Assembly: GCF_900163655.1 (NCBI RefSeq)
Contig: NZ_FWFG01000068.1
Location: forward strand, 62,001 to 126,000
DNA from: Brachybacterium nesterenkovii
Lineage (GTDB): Bacteria > Actinomycetota > Actinomycetes > Actinomycetales > Dermabacteraceae
Direction: 5' to 3'
Length of the DNA: 64,000 nucleotides
Below the pieces are notes generated by a model. It had not been told where the DNA came from and made no database searches. It saw nothing but the letters and a program-made list of their open reading frames with translations. The position numbers and the translations under genes are program-made. This document shows, piece after piece, positions 28,625 through 37,214 of this stretch. The number at the start of each line of letters is the position of its first letter. The first letter of the stretch is position 1.

Positions 28625-29695
28625 TCAGCCGGGCAGGATGGAGCGGATGACGTCGTTGACGCCCTTGGCCTTCTCCTCCAGCCCCGGCCACCAGTGCTCG
28701 GCGCCGTAGGACACGACGTCCTGGACGCCGTCGAGGGCGGGGTCGATCGGGAGGACGCTGCGGACGGCGCGGGTGCCTGCGCCGTAGATGTCCTCAGCGC
28801 CGTCGAGCACGCTCTGCGTGGTCTCGTGGATCGGCAGGTCGATGCCGGTCACGGCCTCGATCCCATGATCGATGCTCCAGGACGGCATCTCCAGCAGGAA
28901 CCGGCTCGTGGAGCCGTTGCCGGGGCCTCCGTCGAGACCTGCCGTCTGGGCGAGCATCGTCAGACCGGACCAGCCGGCATCGAGAGCACCGGTGACGAGG
29001 CTGCCCACCGTGCCGACGGCCACCGCGGGGGGAACCCCGGAGTTCTGGAGCGCCGTGAAGGCGATATCCGCTCCGTTGACGCTGGCCGTGACGAGGCCAT
29101 CGGCTGTGTTGTACAGCTCGCCGTCCTGGAAGGACTGGGCCGCGTCGTACAGACCGGTGGACAACGAGACGAAGTCCAATGCGGCATTGACGGCGTCGGG
29201 GGCCCCGATGCCGACGAGCCCGGCCACATCGGAGATGACGCTGACGCCGTTCCACGCCATCGAGCCGAGGTAGCCGGACTCGGGCCCGCCCAGGAGATCG
29301 CCCCAGAAGCCGTCGCTCGAGCGGTCGCGCTGCGGGGGGATCGGAGGCCTCGGCGGGACGGGCGGAGTCGGCAGCGGGGGAGTCCGATCGGGGCCGGTCG
29401 ACCCCTCGCCATCGGTGTCCGAGGTCGTGTCCTGCTCCTCCGCCTCCTGCTGGAGCATCTGCGCCAGCTCGCTGATCCGCTGGACGGTCTGCGGTGCGCG
29501 GGAGTCGAGCACCCGATGCGCTCGCGCGCGGAACGCATCGGCATCGGGGCCGGTCCATGCGATGCCGTCGACCGCGCCGCGCAGAGCGGTGCGCAGCGCG
29601 TCGATCTCCTGCGCCCGCTGCGCCATGGTCGTCGCCGTCTCACGGAGCTGCTGCGTGTCTGCGCCCAAGAACGTCACGGTGGAAACCCCTGTCAT
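28625..29695 (-). CDS. WXG100-like protein, candidate type VII secretion substrate
   Basis: A 356-residue protein. The first 90 residues form a helical hairpin pattern of the WXG100/LXG type: LGADTQQLRETATTMAQRAQEIDALRTALRGA, then the turn AWTGPDADAFRARAHRVL with the W-x-G motif near residue 48. A proline-rich linker (TPPLPTPPVPPRPPIPPQ, about 108-125) joins it to a C-terminal domain of about 220 residues, rich in Ala, Gly and Ser, with no toxin motif that I can name. Such proteins leave the cell through ESX-type machines. No ESX ATPase or membrane gene is in the window. ATG 29695 is chosen as the last start before the WXG domain that leaves it whole. Confidence 0.7.
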   Translation of the reverse strand: MTGVSTVTFLGADTQQLRETATTMAQRAQEIDALRTALRGAVDGIAWTGPDADAFRARAHRVLDSRAPQTVQRISELAQMLQQEAEEQDTTSDTDGEGSTGPDRTPPLPTPPVPPRPPIPPQRDRSSDGFWGDLLGGPESGYLGSMAWNGVSVISDVAGLVGIGAPDAVNAALDFVSLSTGLYDAAQSFQDGELYNTADGLVTASVNGADIAFTALQNSGVPPAVAVGTVGSLVTGALDAGWSGLTMLAQTAGLDGGPGNGSTSRFLLEMPSWSIDHGIEAVTGIDLPIHETTQSVLDGAEDIYGAGTRAVRSVLPIDPALDGVQDVVSYGAEHWWPGLEEKAKGVNDVIRSILPG

Positions 29696-29826
29696 GGTTC
29701 GTCGGAGATGGGAGGATCGTAGATCGGGTCCGGCCCGATCGCAGTGGGGAGAACTCCCCATGGCCGGACCAGCGGCCGAGGGCCGGATAGCATTCCGCTG
29801 GATCCGCCCTGTCGATCCCTGTCGTC

Positions 29827-30354
29827 ATGAGGAGCGCTGCCCGCATGCTCGAGACGCCCGTCGTCCTGTACCGCGCTCCGCGGGTCACGCCCGCGCTGAT
29901 CGGGATCGGTGCGGTCTCCCTGGTCCTGGGACCGGGCGTGCTGCTCCTGGGTCTCGTGCTGATCTCGGGCGAGCGAGGGATGCTCATCCCGCTCGTGCTG
30001 GCCGTGCTCCTGCTGGTCGGCTCCTGCGCTCTGCTGTGGGTCGTGGGGCGTCCGCTGCTGGAGGTGACGGCCTCGGGCGTCACCGTGCGCAACGGTGCCA
30101 TCGCACGCCGCTGCGACTGGGGCGACGTCGCGCGGATCGATGTCGATCGCCGTCGCCGGACGTGCGGCCGCGTGATCGTCCGCCTCGTCGACGGGGAGTC
30201 GCTCCCCGTCCTCGCCTCTGATCCGCGCTGGTCGATCCTGCGCGGCGAGGGCGTGCCGAGCCTCGATCCCGAGCGCTCGATCCCGTACCTGCGGACCGTC
30301 GACGCGCATCGTCGCTGGCTCGCGACGCGCACTGCACCCGGCCGCGTCGACTGA
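29827..30354 (+). CDS. PH-like domain membrane protein
   Basis: A 175-residue protein with two membrane helices (about residues 23-45 and 52-72) and a C-terminal soluble PH-like domain (RPLLEVTASGVTVRNGAIARRCDWGDVARIDV, about 74-105). It resembles in layout the protein at 22.1 kb and may bind lipid or protein at the membrane. A second ATG at 29845 would remove six residues. Downstream there are about 145 bases before the dehydrogenase gene. Function unknown. Confidence 0.65.
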   Translation: MRSAARMLETPVVLYRAPRVTPALIGIGAVSLVLGPGVLLLGLVLISGERGMLIPLVLAVLLLVGSCALLWVVGRPLLEVTASGVTVRNGAIARRCDWGDVARIDVDRRRRTCGRVIVRLVDGESLPVLASDPRWSILRGEGVPSLDPERSIPYLRTVDAHRRWLATRTAPGRVD

Positions 30355-30500
30355 CAGGCGCCGGTGCCTTCCTCGCTCCCAGGGGCCGGGACTATGGTGA
30401 GAGGTGTCGTGTGAGGCCCCTCACGTCCACTGATCGGCCCCACGGACAGTGGATCCCGCGCGCTCGACGAGGAGGCGCGGCCGTGCAGAAGGAGCTGATC

Positions 30501-31892
30501 ATGGGATACGCGACCACCAACCCGTACACCGGCGAGACCGTCAAGACCTTCGACACCGCGACCGAGGCGGAGATCGACGCCGCGATCGCCAAGGCCGATG
30601 AGGCCTTCCAGACCTGGCGGGACACGCCGCTGGCCGAGCGCCTGCCGGTGCTGGCCAAGGCCGCCGACCTGCTCGAGGCCGACGTCCGCGGCTACGCCGA
30701 GACCCTCACCCTCGAGATGGGCAAGCTCATCGGCGAGGCCGAGCTCGAGGTCAAGCTGTGCGTGGGCATCCTGCGCTACTACGTCGAGAACGCGGAGGCG
30801 CAGCTGGCCCCGCGCACGCTGTCCGTCCCCGGCTACGGCGAGGGCGATCTCCAGGTCGTCAAGGAGCCCCAGGGCGTCCTGTTCGCGGTCGAGCCGTGGA
30901 ACTTCCCCTACTACCAGGTGATCCGCATCGGCGCCCCGCAGTTCGCGGCCGGCAACTCGATCGTCCTCAAGCACGCCTCGAACGTGCCGCAGTGGGCGCT
31001 GAAGATGGAGGCGCTGTTCCGCGAGGCGGGCGCCCCCGAGGGCCTGCTGGTCAACGTGTTCGCCTCCCATGACGCGGCCGAGCAGATCCTCGCCGACCCC
31101 CGCGTGCGCGGCGTCGCGCTCACGGGCTCCGAAGGCGCGGGCGCGGTGATCGCCTCGATCGCCGGGAAGAACCTCAAGAAGTCCACGCTCGAGCTGGGCG
31201 GCGCGGACGCGTTCATCGTCCTCGAGGATGCCGAGATCGACAAGACGGTCGACTGGGCGGTGTTCGGGCGCCACTGGAACGGCGGCCAGGTGTGCTGCTC
31301 GTCCAAGCGCATGATCATCGTCGATGCCGTGTACGACGAGTTCGTCGAGAAGTACAGGGCGAAGGTCAAGGACCTCAAGCCCGGCGACCCGATGGACCCG
31401 GCCACGACGCTGGCGCCGCTGTCCTCGCAGAGCGCGGCCGATCAGCTGCGCGAGCAGGTCGAGGCCGCCCGTGCCGCGGGCGTCACGGTCGAGGACGCGG
31501 GCGTCGAGGTGCCCTCGCAGGGCTCTTTCTTCCGGCCGACGATCATGTCCGACATCGAGGTGGGCTCCGAGACCGCGAACTCCGAGTTCTTCGGCCCCGT
31601 CTCGAGCCTGTTCCGCGCGAAGGACGAGGAGGACGCGATCCGCATCGCCAACTCCTCGCCGTACGGCCTCGGCGGCTCGGTGTTCACCTCCGACCACAAG
31701 CGCGGCAAGAGGATCGCCCGCCGCCTCGACACCGGCATGGTCTACATCAACCACCCCACGGCCGTGTACCCGGACGTCCCCTTCGGCGGCGTCAAGCGCT
31801 CCGGCTACGGACGCGAGCTGATCGACCTCGGCCTGCTCGAGTTCGTCAACGAGAAGGTCGTCGGCGTCTCCGACATCGACGGCCCGTTCTGA
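30501..31892 (+). CDS. gabD: Succinate-semialdehyde dehydrogenase, GabD class
   Basis: A 463-residue aldehyde dehydrogenase. GabD-class enzymes oxidise succinate semialdehyde to succinate, linking 4-aminobutyrate breakdown or a bypass of the citric acid cycle to central metabolism. Motifs: GVLFAVEPWNFPYYQ (about 134-148), STLELGGADAFIVL (catalytic Glu, about 231-244), GGQVCCSSKRMIIV (catalytic Cys, about 263-276) and PFGGVKRSGYGRE near the end. ATG 30501 is supported by AAGGAG at 30489-30494. No transaminase gene is adjacent, so the exact substrate is inferred from family only. A strong terminator follows. Confidence 0.88.
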   Translation: MGYATTNPYTGETVKTFDTATEAEIDAAIAKADEAFQTWRDTPLAERLPVLAKAADLLEADVRGYAETLTLEMGKLIGEAELEVKLCVGILRYYVENAEAQLAPRTLSVPGYGEGDLQVVKEPQGVLFAVEPWNFPYYQVIRIGAPQFAAGNSIVLKHASNVPQWALKMEALFREAGAPEGLLVNVFASHDAAEQILADPRVRGVALTGSEGAGAVIASIAGKNLKKSTLELGGADAFIVLEDAEIDKTVDWAVFGRHWNGGQVCCSSKRMIIVDAVYDEFVEKYRAKVKDLKPGDPMDPATTLAPLSSQSAADQLREQVEAARAAGVTVEDAGVEVPSQGSFFRPTIMSDIEVGSETANSEFFGPVSSLFRAKDEEDAIRIANSSPYGLGGSVFTSDHKRGKRIARRLDTGMVYINHPTAVYPDVPFGGVKRSGYGRELIDLGLLEFVNEKVVGVSDIDGPF

Positions 31893-31937
31893 TCCGCTGA
31901 TCCGGGCGGCCGCCTCGCGCGGCGCCGTCTCCTGACG

Positions 31938-31975
31938 CGAGCGCCCGTCGTCCCTCCGGGGACGGCGGGCGCTCG
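31938..31975 (+). terminator. Terminator after gabD
   Basis: Seventeen-base arms 31938-31954 and 31959-31975 with one G-U pair and a four-base loop. Confidence 0.8.
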
Positions 31976-32042
31976 TCGCAGCGGTGGGAGGCAGGCGGGT
32001 CGGGGCCGTCAAGCGGGCGCCGGGAATGTCGGGGGCCGGCCG

Positions 32043-32048
32043 TACCCT
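32043..32048 (+). promoter_or_regulatory. -10 box of leaderless UvrA-like gene
   Basis: TACCCT lies six bases before ATG 32055. Confidence 0.5.
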
Positions 32049-32054
32049 GTGGCC

Positions 32055-34442
32055 ATGCCCGAAGCCGCCGCCCCCAGCGCACCCGCCGAGACGTCCGCGC
32101 CCGCCGCCGCGCTGCCCGATGCGCATGACGTGATCCGCGTGCGCGGAGCGCGCGTGAACAACCTCCGCTCCGTCGACGTCGACCTGCCCAAGCGCCGCCT
32201 GACCGTCGTCACCGGCGTCTCCGGCTCCGGCAAGTCCTCTCTCGTGTTCGGCACCGTCGCCGCCGAGTCCCAGCGCCTCATCAACGAGACCTACTCGACG
32301 TTCGTGCAGACGTTCATGCCGTCGGCCCCGCGCCCGGAGGTCGACGAGCTCGCGAACCTGACCACCGCGATCCTCGTGGACCAGAACCCGATGGGCGCGT
32401 CCGGACGCTCCACGGTGGGCACCGCGACTGACGCCTACACGCTGTTGCGCACCCTGTTCTCCCGCTGCTCGACCCCGTACGTCGGCTCCTCCCAGGCCTT
32501 CGCGTTCACGGTCGCCTCCGCACAGGGCGCGGGCGTCCTGCGCGCCGCGGGCGGGAAGGCGGAGAAGACGACGTTCGAGATCGTCGGCGGCATGTGCCCG
32601 CAGTGCGAGGGCACCGGACGCGCCTCGACCCTCGACATCGACGTCATGGTCGATGCCGACAAGTCCCTCAACGAGGGCGCGATCCTGCTGCCCGGCCACC
32701 CCATCGGGTCCTGGATGTGGCGCGCCTACGCCGACACCGGGCGCCTGGACCCCGACAAGAAGGTGCGCGACTACACGGCCCAGGAGCGGGCCTGGCTGAT
32801 CGACCAGGAGCCCACGAAGATCAAGTTCTCCGGCATCAACTACACCTACCAGGGGCTCGCGAGCCGCATCCGCCGCTCCTACCTCGACCCGAACAACCCG
32901 CCCCAGCAGAAGCACATCCAGGAGTACGCGGCGCGCGGGGCCGCCCACGGGCAGTGCCCCGAGTGCCACGGCACCCGCCTGGCGGAGGCCGCCCGCACCG
33001 CGACCGTCGGCGGCAAGCGCATCTGGGAGCTCACGGCCATGCAGGTCACCGACCTGCTGGAGTGGGTCGAGGCGCTGGACGAGCCCGCCGCCGCACCGCT
33101 CATCGCGAACCTCGCCGCGATGCTGCGCTCGATCATCGACATCGGCCTGGGCTACCTCTCGCTCGACCGCGAGTCCGGGACCCTGTCGGGCGGCGAGGCG
33201 CAGCGCATCAAGATGATCCGCCACCTCGGCAGCCCGCTGACCGACGTCACCTACATCTTCGACGAGCCGACCGCGGGCCTGCACCCCCACGACATCACCC
33301 GCATGAACGACCTGCTCCTGCAGCTGCGGGACAAGGGCAACACCGTGCTGGTCGTCGAGCACAAGGCCGAGGTCATGGAGATCGCCGACCTGCTCGTCGA
33401 CATGGGGCCCGGCGCGGGCAGCGAGGGCGGGACCGTGCTGTTCACCGGCGACCTCGCAGGCCTGCGGGAGGCGGGCACGCCCACGGCCCGCTCGCTCGAG
33501 CGCCGCGGAACCCTGCGAGAGGACGTCCGCACGCCGACGGGGGCGATCGAGGTCCGCGGCGCGAGCGCCCACAACCTCCGCGATGTCGACGTCGACATCC
33601 CCACGGGCGTCCTGACCGTTGTCACCGGCGTGGCGGGATCGGGCAAGAGCTCCCTGATCCAGGGCTCGCTCGAGGGCCGCGAGGGCGTGACCGTCGTCGA
33701 CCAGGGCGCGATCTCCGGCTCCCGCCGCTCGAACCCCGCGACGTACACGGGCCTGCTCGACCCGATCCGCAGCGCCTTCGCCAAGGCCAACGGCGTCAAG
33801 CCCGCGATGTTCTCCTTCAACTCCGAGGGCGCCTGCCCCGAGTGCAAGGGCGCGGGCGTCATCTACACCGACCTCGGTCTCATGGCCGGCACCGCCATCC
33901 CCTGCGAGGTCTGCGGCGGGCGGCGCTTCCAGCCCGAGGTCCTCGAGCACACGCTCGACGGACGCACCATCGTCGACGTCCTCGAGATGTCCGTGGCCGA
34001 GGCCGCCGCCGTGTTCACGGGCGCCAAGGAGAAGAGGGTCCTGCGGCGCCTGCTCGACGTGGGGCTCGGCTACCTGCGGCTGGGCCAGCCGCTCACGACG
34101 CTCTCGGGCGGTGAGCGCCAGCGCCTCAAGCTCGCCGCGCGCATGGGCACGGGCGCGCAGACCTACGTGCTGGATGAGCCGACGACCGGCCTGCACCTGC
34201 AGGACATCGACACGCTCACCACGATGCTGCACACGCTCGTGGATGCGGGGTCGACCGTGATCGTCATCGAGCACTCGCTGGCGGTGATGACGCAGGCCGA
34301 TCACCTCATCGACGTGGGTCCCGGGGCCGGGCACGAGGGGGGCCGGGTGGTGTTCGCGGGCACGCCGCGGCAGATGGTCGAGGACGAGTCGGTGGACACC
34401 CTCACCGCGCAGGCGCTGCGGGCCTGGGTCCGGGGGAGCTGA
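32055..34442 (+). CDS. Short UvrA-like ABC ATPase
   Basis: A 795-residue paralogue of UvrA; true UvrA is about 950 residues. It has two ABC ATPase modules: Walker A GVSGSGKSSLVFG (about 56-68) and GVAGSGKSSLIQG (about 522-534), and signatures LSGGEAQRIK (about 378) and LSGGERQRLK (about 685). Zinc-binding knuckles of the CPxC...CxxC type are seen at CPQCEGTGR, CPECHGTRL and CPECKGAG...CEVCGG. It lacks room for the full UvrB-binding region. Short forms are found in actinobacteria as UvrA2-like proteins and as self-resistance proteins to DNA-damaging drugs. ATG 32055 fits a leaderless start; GTG 32049 is the alternative. Confidence 0.88.
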   Translation: MPEAAAPSAPAETSAPAAALPDAHDVIRVRGARVNNLRSVDVDLPKRRLTVVTGVSGSGKSSLVFGTVAAESQRLINETYSTFVQTFMPSAPRPEVDELANLTTAILVDQNPMGASGRSTVGTATDAYTLLRTLFSRCSTPYVGSSQAFAFTVASAQGAGVLRAAGGKAEKTTFEIVGGMCPQCEGTGRASTLDIDVMVDADKSLNEGAILLPGHPIGSWMWRAYADTGRLDPDKKVRDYTAQERAWLIDQEPTKIKFSGINYTYQGLASRIRRSYLDPNNPPQQKHIQEYAARGAAHGQCPECHGTRLAEAARTATVGGKRIWELTAMQVTDLLEWVEALDEPAAAPLIANLAAMLRSIIDIGLGYLSLDRESGTLSGGEAQRIKMIRHLGSPLTDVTYIFDEPTAGLHPHDITRMNDLLLQLRDKGNTVLVVEHKAEVMEIADLLVDMGPGAGSEGGTVLFTGDLAGLREAGTPTARSLERRGTLREDVRTPTGAIEVRGASAHNLRDVDVDIPTGVLTVVTGVAGSGKSSLIQGSLEGREGVTVVDQGAISGSRRSNPATYTGLLDPIRSAFAKANGVKPAMFSFNSEGACPECKGAGVIYTDLGLMAGTAIPCEVCGGRRFQPEVLEHTLDGRTIVDVLEMSVAEAAAVFTGAKEKRVLRRLLDVGLGYLRLGQPLTTLSGGERQRLKLAARMGTGAQTYVLDEPTTGLHLQDIDTLTTMLHTLVDAGSTVIVIEHSLAVMTQADHLIDVGPGAGHEGGRVVFAGTPRQMVEDESVDTLTAQALRAWVRGS

Positions 34443-34538
34443 GCGCGGGGAGCTGGAGAGCCATGACCAGAGCGGCATGGGGGATACCCCCACCTGATGC
34501 GGCGGGCGATCCGCGTTCTGCGCGCGGACGGGGGTCCG

Positions 34539-34544
34539 TAGCGT
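34539..34544 (+). promoter_or_regulatory. -10 box of leaderless membrane protein gene
   Basis: TAGCGT is followed by seven bases and ATG 34552. Confidence 0.45.
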
Positions 34545-34551
34545 CGAGGGC

Positions 34552-34989
34552 ATGAGCATCCCCCTCGAGACTCCCCGCTTCGACTCCTCCGACACGATCC
34601 TGCTCTCGTCCGCGGATCCCCGCCCTGCTTCGCCGTCGGCATCGCCCGCGGCCGGTCGTCGCGCCCTGGGCCTCGCGCTCATCGCCGTGGCGGGCGCGCT
34701 GCTGGCCGTGACCGTGCTGGGCGTGTCCATCGGGCCGATGGAGGCCGAGCACGGCCGCACTCTCGCCGATACTCCCGGCTGGTACCAGGCGATCGCCGCG
34801 GGGCTCGGCGGCTCGCTGCTGCTGTGGTCGGCCCTCGGGGCGACGGGCCTCGCGCTCGGGATCCGCGCCGTCGCCCAGCACCGGGGGAGGGGAAGCGGCA
34901 TCGCTGCGATCGTCGTGGCGGTGGCCGGCCCCGTCCTGGTGACCGTCGCGTTCATCGCGGCGCTGGTCGCGGGCGTCGGCGGGCTCTGA
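34552..34989 (+). CDS. Small membrane protein, DUF4190-like layout
   Basis: A 145-residue protein. After a polar, Ser/Pro-rich N-terminus of about 35 residues come three hydrophobic helices (about 37-58, 78-105 and 115-140). The layout is like small DUF4190-type proteins, but no motif allows a firm family call. It is convergent with the membrane protein pair at 35017-36260, with 27 bases between stops. Function unknown. Confidence 0.6.
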   Translation: MSIPLETPRFDSSDTILLSSADPRPASPSASPAAGRRALGLALIAVAGALLAVTVLGVSIGPMEAEHGRTLADTPGWYQAIAAGLGGSLLLWSALGATGLALGIRAVAQHRGRGSGIAAIVVAVAGPVLVTVAFIAALVAGVGGL

Positions 34990-35016
34990 GACGCGCCCAC
35001 AACCGCCTCGCCCGCT

Positions 35017-35544
35017 TCACTGCCCCGTGCCGGAGCGGGAGCGGCCGATGCTGCCGGAGACAAGCAGGGCGAGCGCGAGGAGACCCGACAGGATCCCGAC
35101 GCCGATGCCGATCGCGGCCCCGACTTGTGCAGGCTCCTCCCGGATGTGCGCGAGGGCCAGGTCGCCTCCGGTGCACGTGATGGTCGCCCGGGCATCGGGC
35201 GACGTACTGGTGAGCTCCCCGGCGGCACCGTACCGGACGCCGTCCTTGGTGTAGCCGAATTCGAAGGATCCGGGCACCCAGGTGACGGCATCGGCAGGAT
35301 CGCCGACGACCTCGCACGTCGCCATCCACTGCGGTGTCCCGGCGAAGTACACCCCGGTCGGGACGGGGGTGGGGACGCCCTGCTCGATCACGGTGATGTC
35401 GGCGGCATCGGGCTCGGTCATGCTCGTGAACTGCCCGATCCCGTATCCGAGCTTCGCGCCGACGAGGGCGAGGGGGACGGCGATGAGCAGACCGACGACC
35501 CCCAGGACGATCCGCACCATGCCTCGGCGCGGCATCGGACTCAC
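35017..35544 (-). CDS. Two-helix membrane protein of the RRGM...GRSRSG family (member B)
   Basis: A 175-residue protein. It opens MSPMPRRGMVRIVLGVVGLL, a basic motif leading into helix 1 (about 9-28). An extracytoplasmic domain of about 100 residues follows, with two cysteines (ATCEVVGD and ITCTGGD) that may form a disulfide. Helix 2 (about 143-163) leads to the basic end GSIGRSRSGTGQ. The same bookends occur in the gene just upstream and, without the middle, in the gene at 38923. The GTG start overlaps the upstream stop as GTGA, so the two form an operon. Confidence 0.7.
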   Translation of the reverse strand: MSPMPRRGMVRIVLGVVGLLIAVPLALVGAKLGYGIGQFTSMTEPDAADITVIEQGVPTPVPTGVYFAGTPQWMATCEVVGDPADAVTWVPGSFEFGYTKDGVRYGAAGELTSTSPDARATITCTGGDLALAHIREEPAQVGAAIGIGVGILSGLLALALLVSGSIGRSRSGTGQ

Positions 35545-36260
35545 TGCCCCTTGCCGGAGCGGACGCGGCCGATGATGCCGGAGATCAGCAGGATCAGGCC
35601 CAGGATCCCGATGAGGACCGGTATGCCCATGCCGATGAGCAGGCCGATGCCCAGGCCTCCGAGCGCGGAGTCCAGTCCCAGCTCGGCCACGGCGACCTCG
35701 CCGTTCCCGGTGCAGGTGACGGTGGCGGTCGACCCGTTGGTCGAGGTCACCTGTGCGAAAACGGTGTAGGTCTGGCCGTCCTTCTCGAAGGTGAACCCGC
35801 CGGACTGGCTGTCCGACTCGATGTCCGGCCCGCTGGCCGTGCAGGTCGCGGCAGGGTCGGTGGACCCCACGAGGGCGATGACGTCATTCGGGACCGACAC
35901 GCTCTGGCCGCTGCTGATCGTCGTGATGTCCTCGGGCGGGATGTCGCTGATGTTGGCGACCATGCCGATCCCGGCTCCCAGGATGCCGCCCAGGAAGAGC
36001 CCGCCGATCGCACCGACGATGCCGCCCAGGATCGCGAGGATGCCCAGGACGATGCGCACCATGCCGCGACGCTTGACGGGTGGTGCGCCGTAGGCGCCGG
36101 GGCCGCCGTACGGGCCCGGGGCGCCGTAGCCCCCTCCCGCATATGCGCCCTGCCCCTGCGGAACGCCCTGCCCCCATGCGCCCTGCTGTCCACCGCCCTG
36201 CGGGGCCGGCTGGCCCCACGAGCCCCCGCCGCTGCGGCCGCTTCCGTACGGATCGGTCAT
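35541..36260 (-). CDS. Two-helix membrane protein of the RRGM...GRVRSG family (member A)
   Basis: A 239-residue protein. The first 60 residues are Gly/Gln/Pro/Tyr-rich and disordered-looking. The motif PPVKRRGMVRIVLGILAILGG starts the first hydrophobic region (about 67-100). An extracytoplasmic domain with two cysteines (ATCTASG, about 137 and TVTCTGNG, about 178) follows, then helix 2 (about 200-228) and the end LLISGIIGRVRSGKGQ. It is a paralogue of the next gene, with which it overlaps, and of the 71-residue protein at 38.9 kb. Family function is unknown to me; a role at the cell envelope is likely from the topology. Confidence 0.7.
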   Translation of the reverse strand: MTDPYGSGRSGGGSWGQPAPQGGGQQGAWGQGVPQGQGAYAGGGYGAPGPYGGPGAYGAPPVKRRGMVRIVLGILAILGGIVGAIGGLFLGGILGAGIGMVANISDIPPEDITTISSGQSVSVPNDVIALVGSTDPAATCTASGPDIESDSQSGGFTFEKDGQTYTVFAQVTSTNGSTATVTCTGNGEVAVAELGLDSALGGLGIGLLIGMGIPVLIGILGLILLISGIIGRVRSGKGQ

Positions 36261-36393
36261 CTCTCCCCCTCGGAGTCCCCACCGGGGTCAACGCCCGGTG
36301 GCATGGTCGTGGACGCCGCGTCCCGCGGCATCACGAACCATCATGCCAGCGGAGTTCCCCGACAGCCGTCCGTCGTTCGTCGGTGCTTCTCCG

Positions 36394-36399
36394 TAGGGT
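36394..36399 (+). promoter_or_regulatory. -10 box of leaderless exonuclease gene
   Basis: TAGGGT is followed by six bases and ATG 36406. Confidence 0.5.
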
Positions 36400-36405
36400 G
36401 GGGCC

Positions 36406-37137
36406 ATGACCACCCCCGACGCCCCCGGCGCGCCCACCCGCTGGATCGACGGCCCCCTGCTGGGCTTCGACACCGAGACCACCGGCACCGACGTGACGCG
36501 CGATCGCATCGTCACGGCCGCGCTCGTGCTGTCCCGCGGGCCCGGTCGCGAGGCCGAGACCGTCGCGACCTGGCTGATCGACCCGGGGATCGAGATCCCC
36601 GAGGCGGCGGCCGCCGTCCACGGCATCACCACCGCGCACGCCCGCGAGCACGGCATGCAGCCCGCTGCGGCGCTTGAGGAGGTCGCCGCGATGCTCGCCG
36701 ACGCGCTCGAGCGGTCGATCCCCGTCGTCGCCTTCAACGCGAGCTTCGACCTGCAGATCCTCGGGGCCGAGCTGGCCCGGCTGGGCCTGCCCACCCTCGC
36801 CGAGCGCCTGGGCCATGACATCGCCCCCGTGATCGACCCGCTCGTCCTGGACCGCGGACTCGACCGCTTCCGCAAGGGCAAGCGCACGCTCACCGACCTG
36901 TGCGGCGTGTACGACGTGACGCAGGACGGCCGCATGCACACCGCCGACGTGGACGTCTCGGCCACCCTCGACGTGCTGCGGGGGATCGTCGCGCGCCACC
37001 GCGAGCTGGGGGAGGCGCCGCTCGCGGAGGTGCACCAGCGCCAGATCGGCCTGCACCGCGACTGGGCGGAGAACTTCAACGACTTCCTGCGCCGCAAGGG
37101 GAAGAACCCGGACGTCTCCACCGTCTGGCCGCTCTGA
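36406..37137 (+). CDS. DEDDh 3'-5' exonuclease, DnaQ-like
   Basis: A 243-residue exonuclease of the DNA polymerase III epsilon superfamily. Exo I is GFDTETTGTDVTRDRIV (about 20-36) with the D-E pair, Exo II is FNASFDLQIL (about 110-119) and Exo III is HTADVDVSATLDVL (about 180-193) with the DEDDh histidine and aspartate. It lacks polymerase or tudor-like partners, so it is one of the stand-alone family members used in DNA repair or RNA processing rather than a sure epsilon subunit. It lies just before guaB3, which has its own promoter. Confidence 0.88.
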   Translation: MTTPDAPGAPTRWIDGPLLGFDTETTGTDVTRDRIVTAALVLSRGPGREAETVATWLIDPGIEIPEAAAAVHGITTAHAREHGMQPAAALEEVAAMLADALERSIPVVAFNASFDLQILGAELARLGLPTLAERLGHDIAPVIDPLVLDRGLDRFRKGKRTLTDLCGVYDVTQDGRMHTADVDVSATLDVLRGIVARHRELGEAPLAEVHQRQIGLHRDWAENFNDFLRRKGKNPDVSTVWPL

Positions 37138-37201
37138 CGGGCCAGGGCGCGCGCTTCGGGCCGGGACCCGCGCTTCGGGGCGGGGCGCGCCCTCTCGTCG
37201 G

Positions 37202-37207
37202 TAGACT
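37202..37207 (+). promoter_or_regulatory. -10 box of leaderless guaB3
   Basis: TAGACT is followed by seven bases and GTG 37215. guaA has the same box and spacing at 44201. Confidence 0.55.
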
Positions 37208-37214
37208 CGCCTGC

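Noticed and set aside
29640-35291. An 1,883-residue open frame on the minus strand
   Set aside because: It is antisense to gabD, the UvrA-like gene and others, has skewed Arg/His/Asp composition and no domain. Long antisense frames are common at this GC content.
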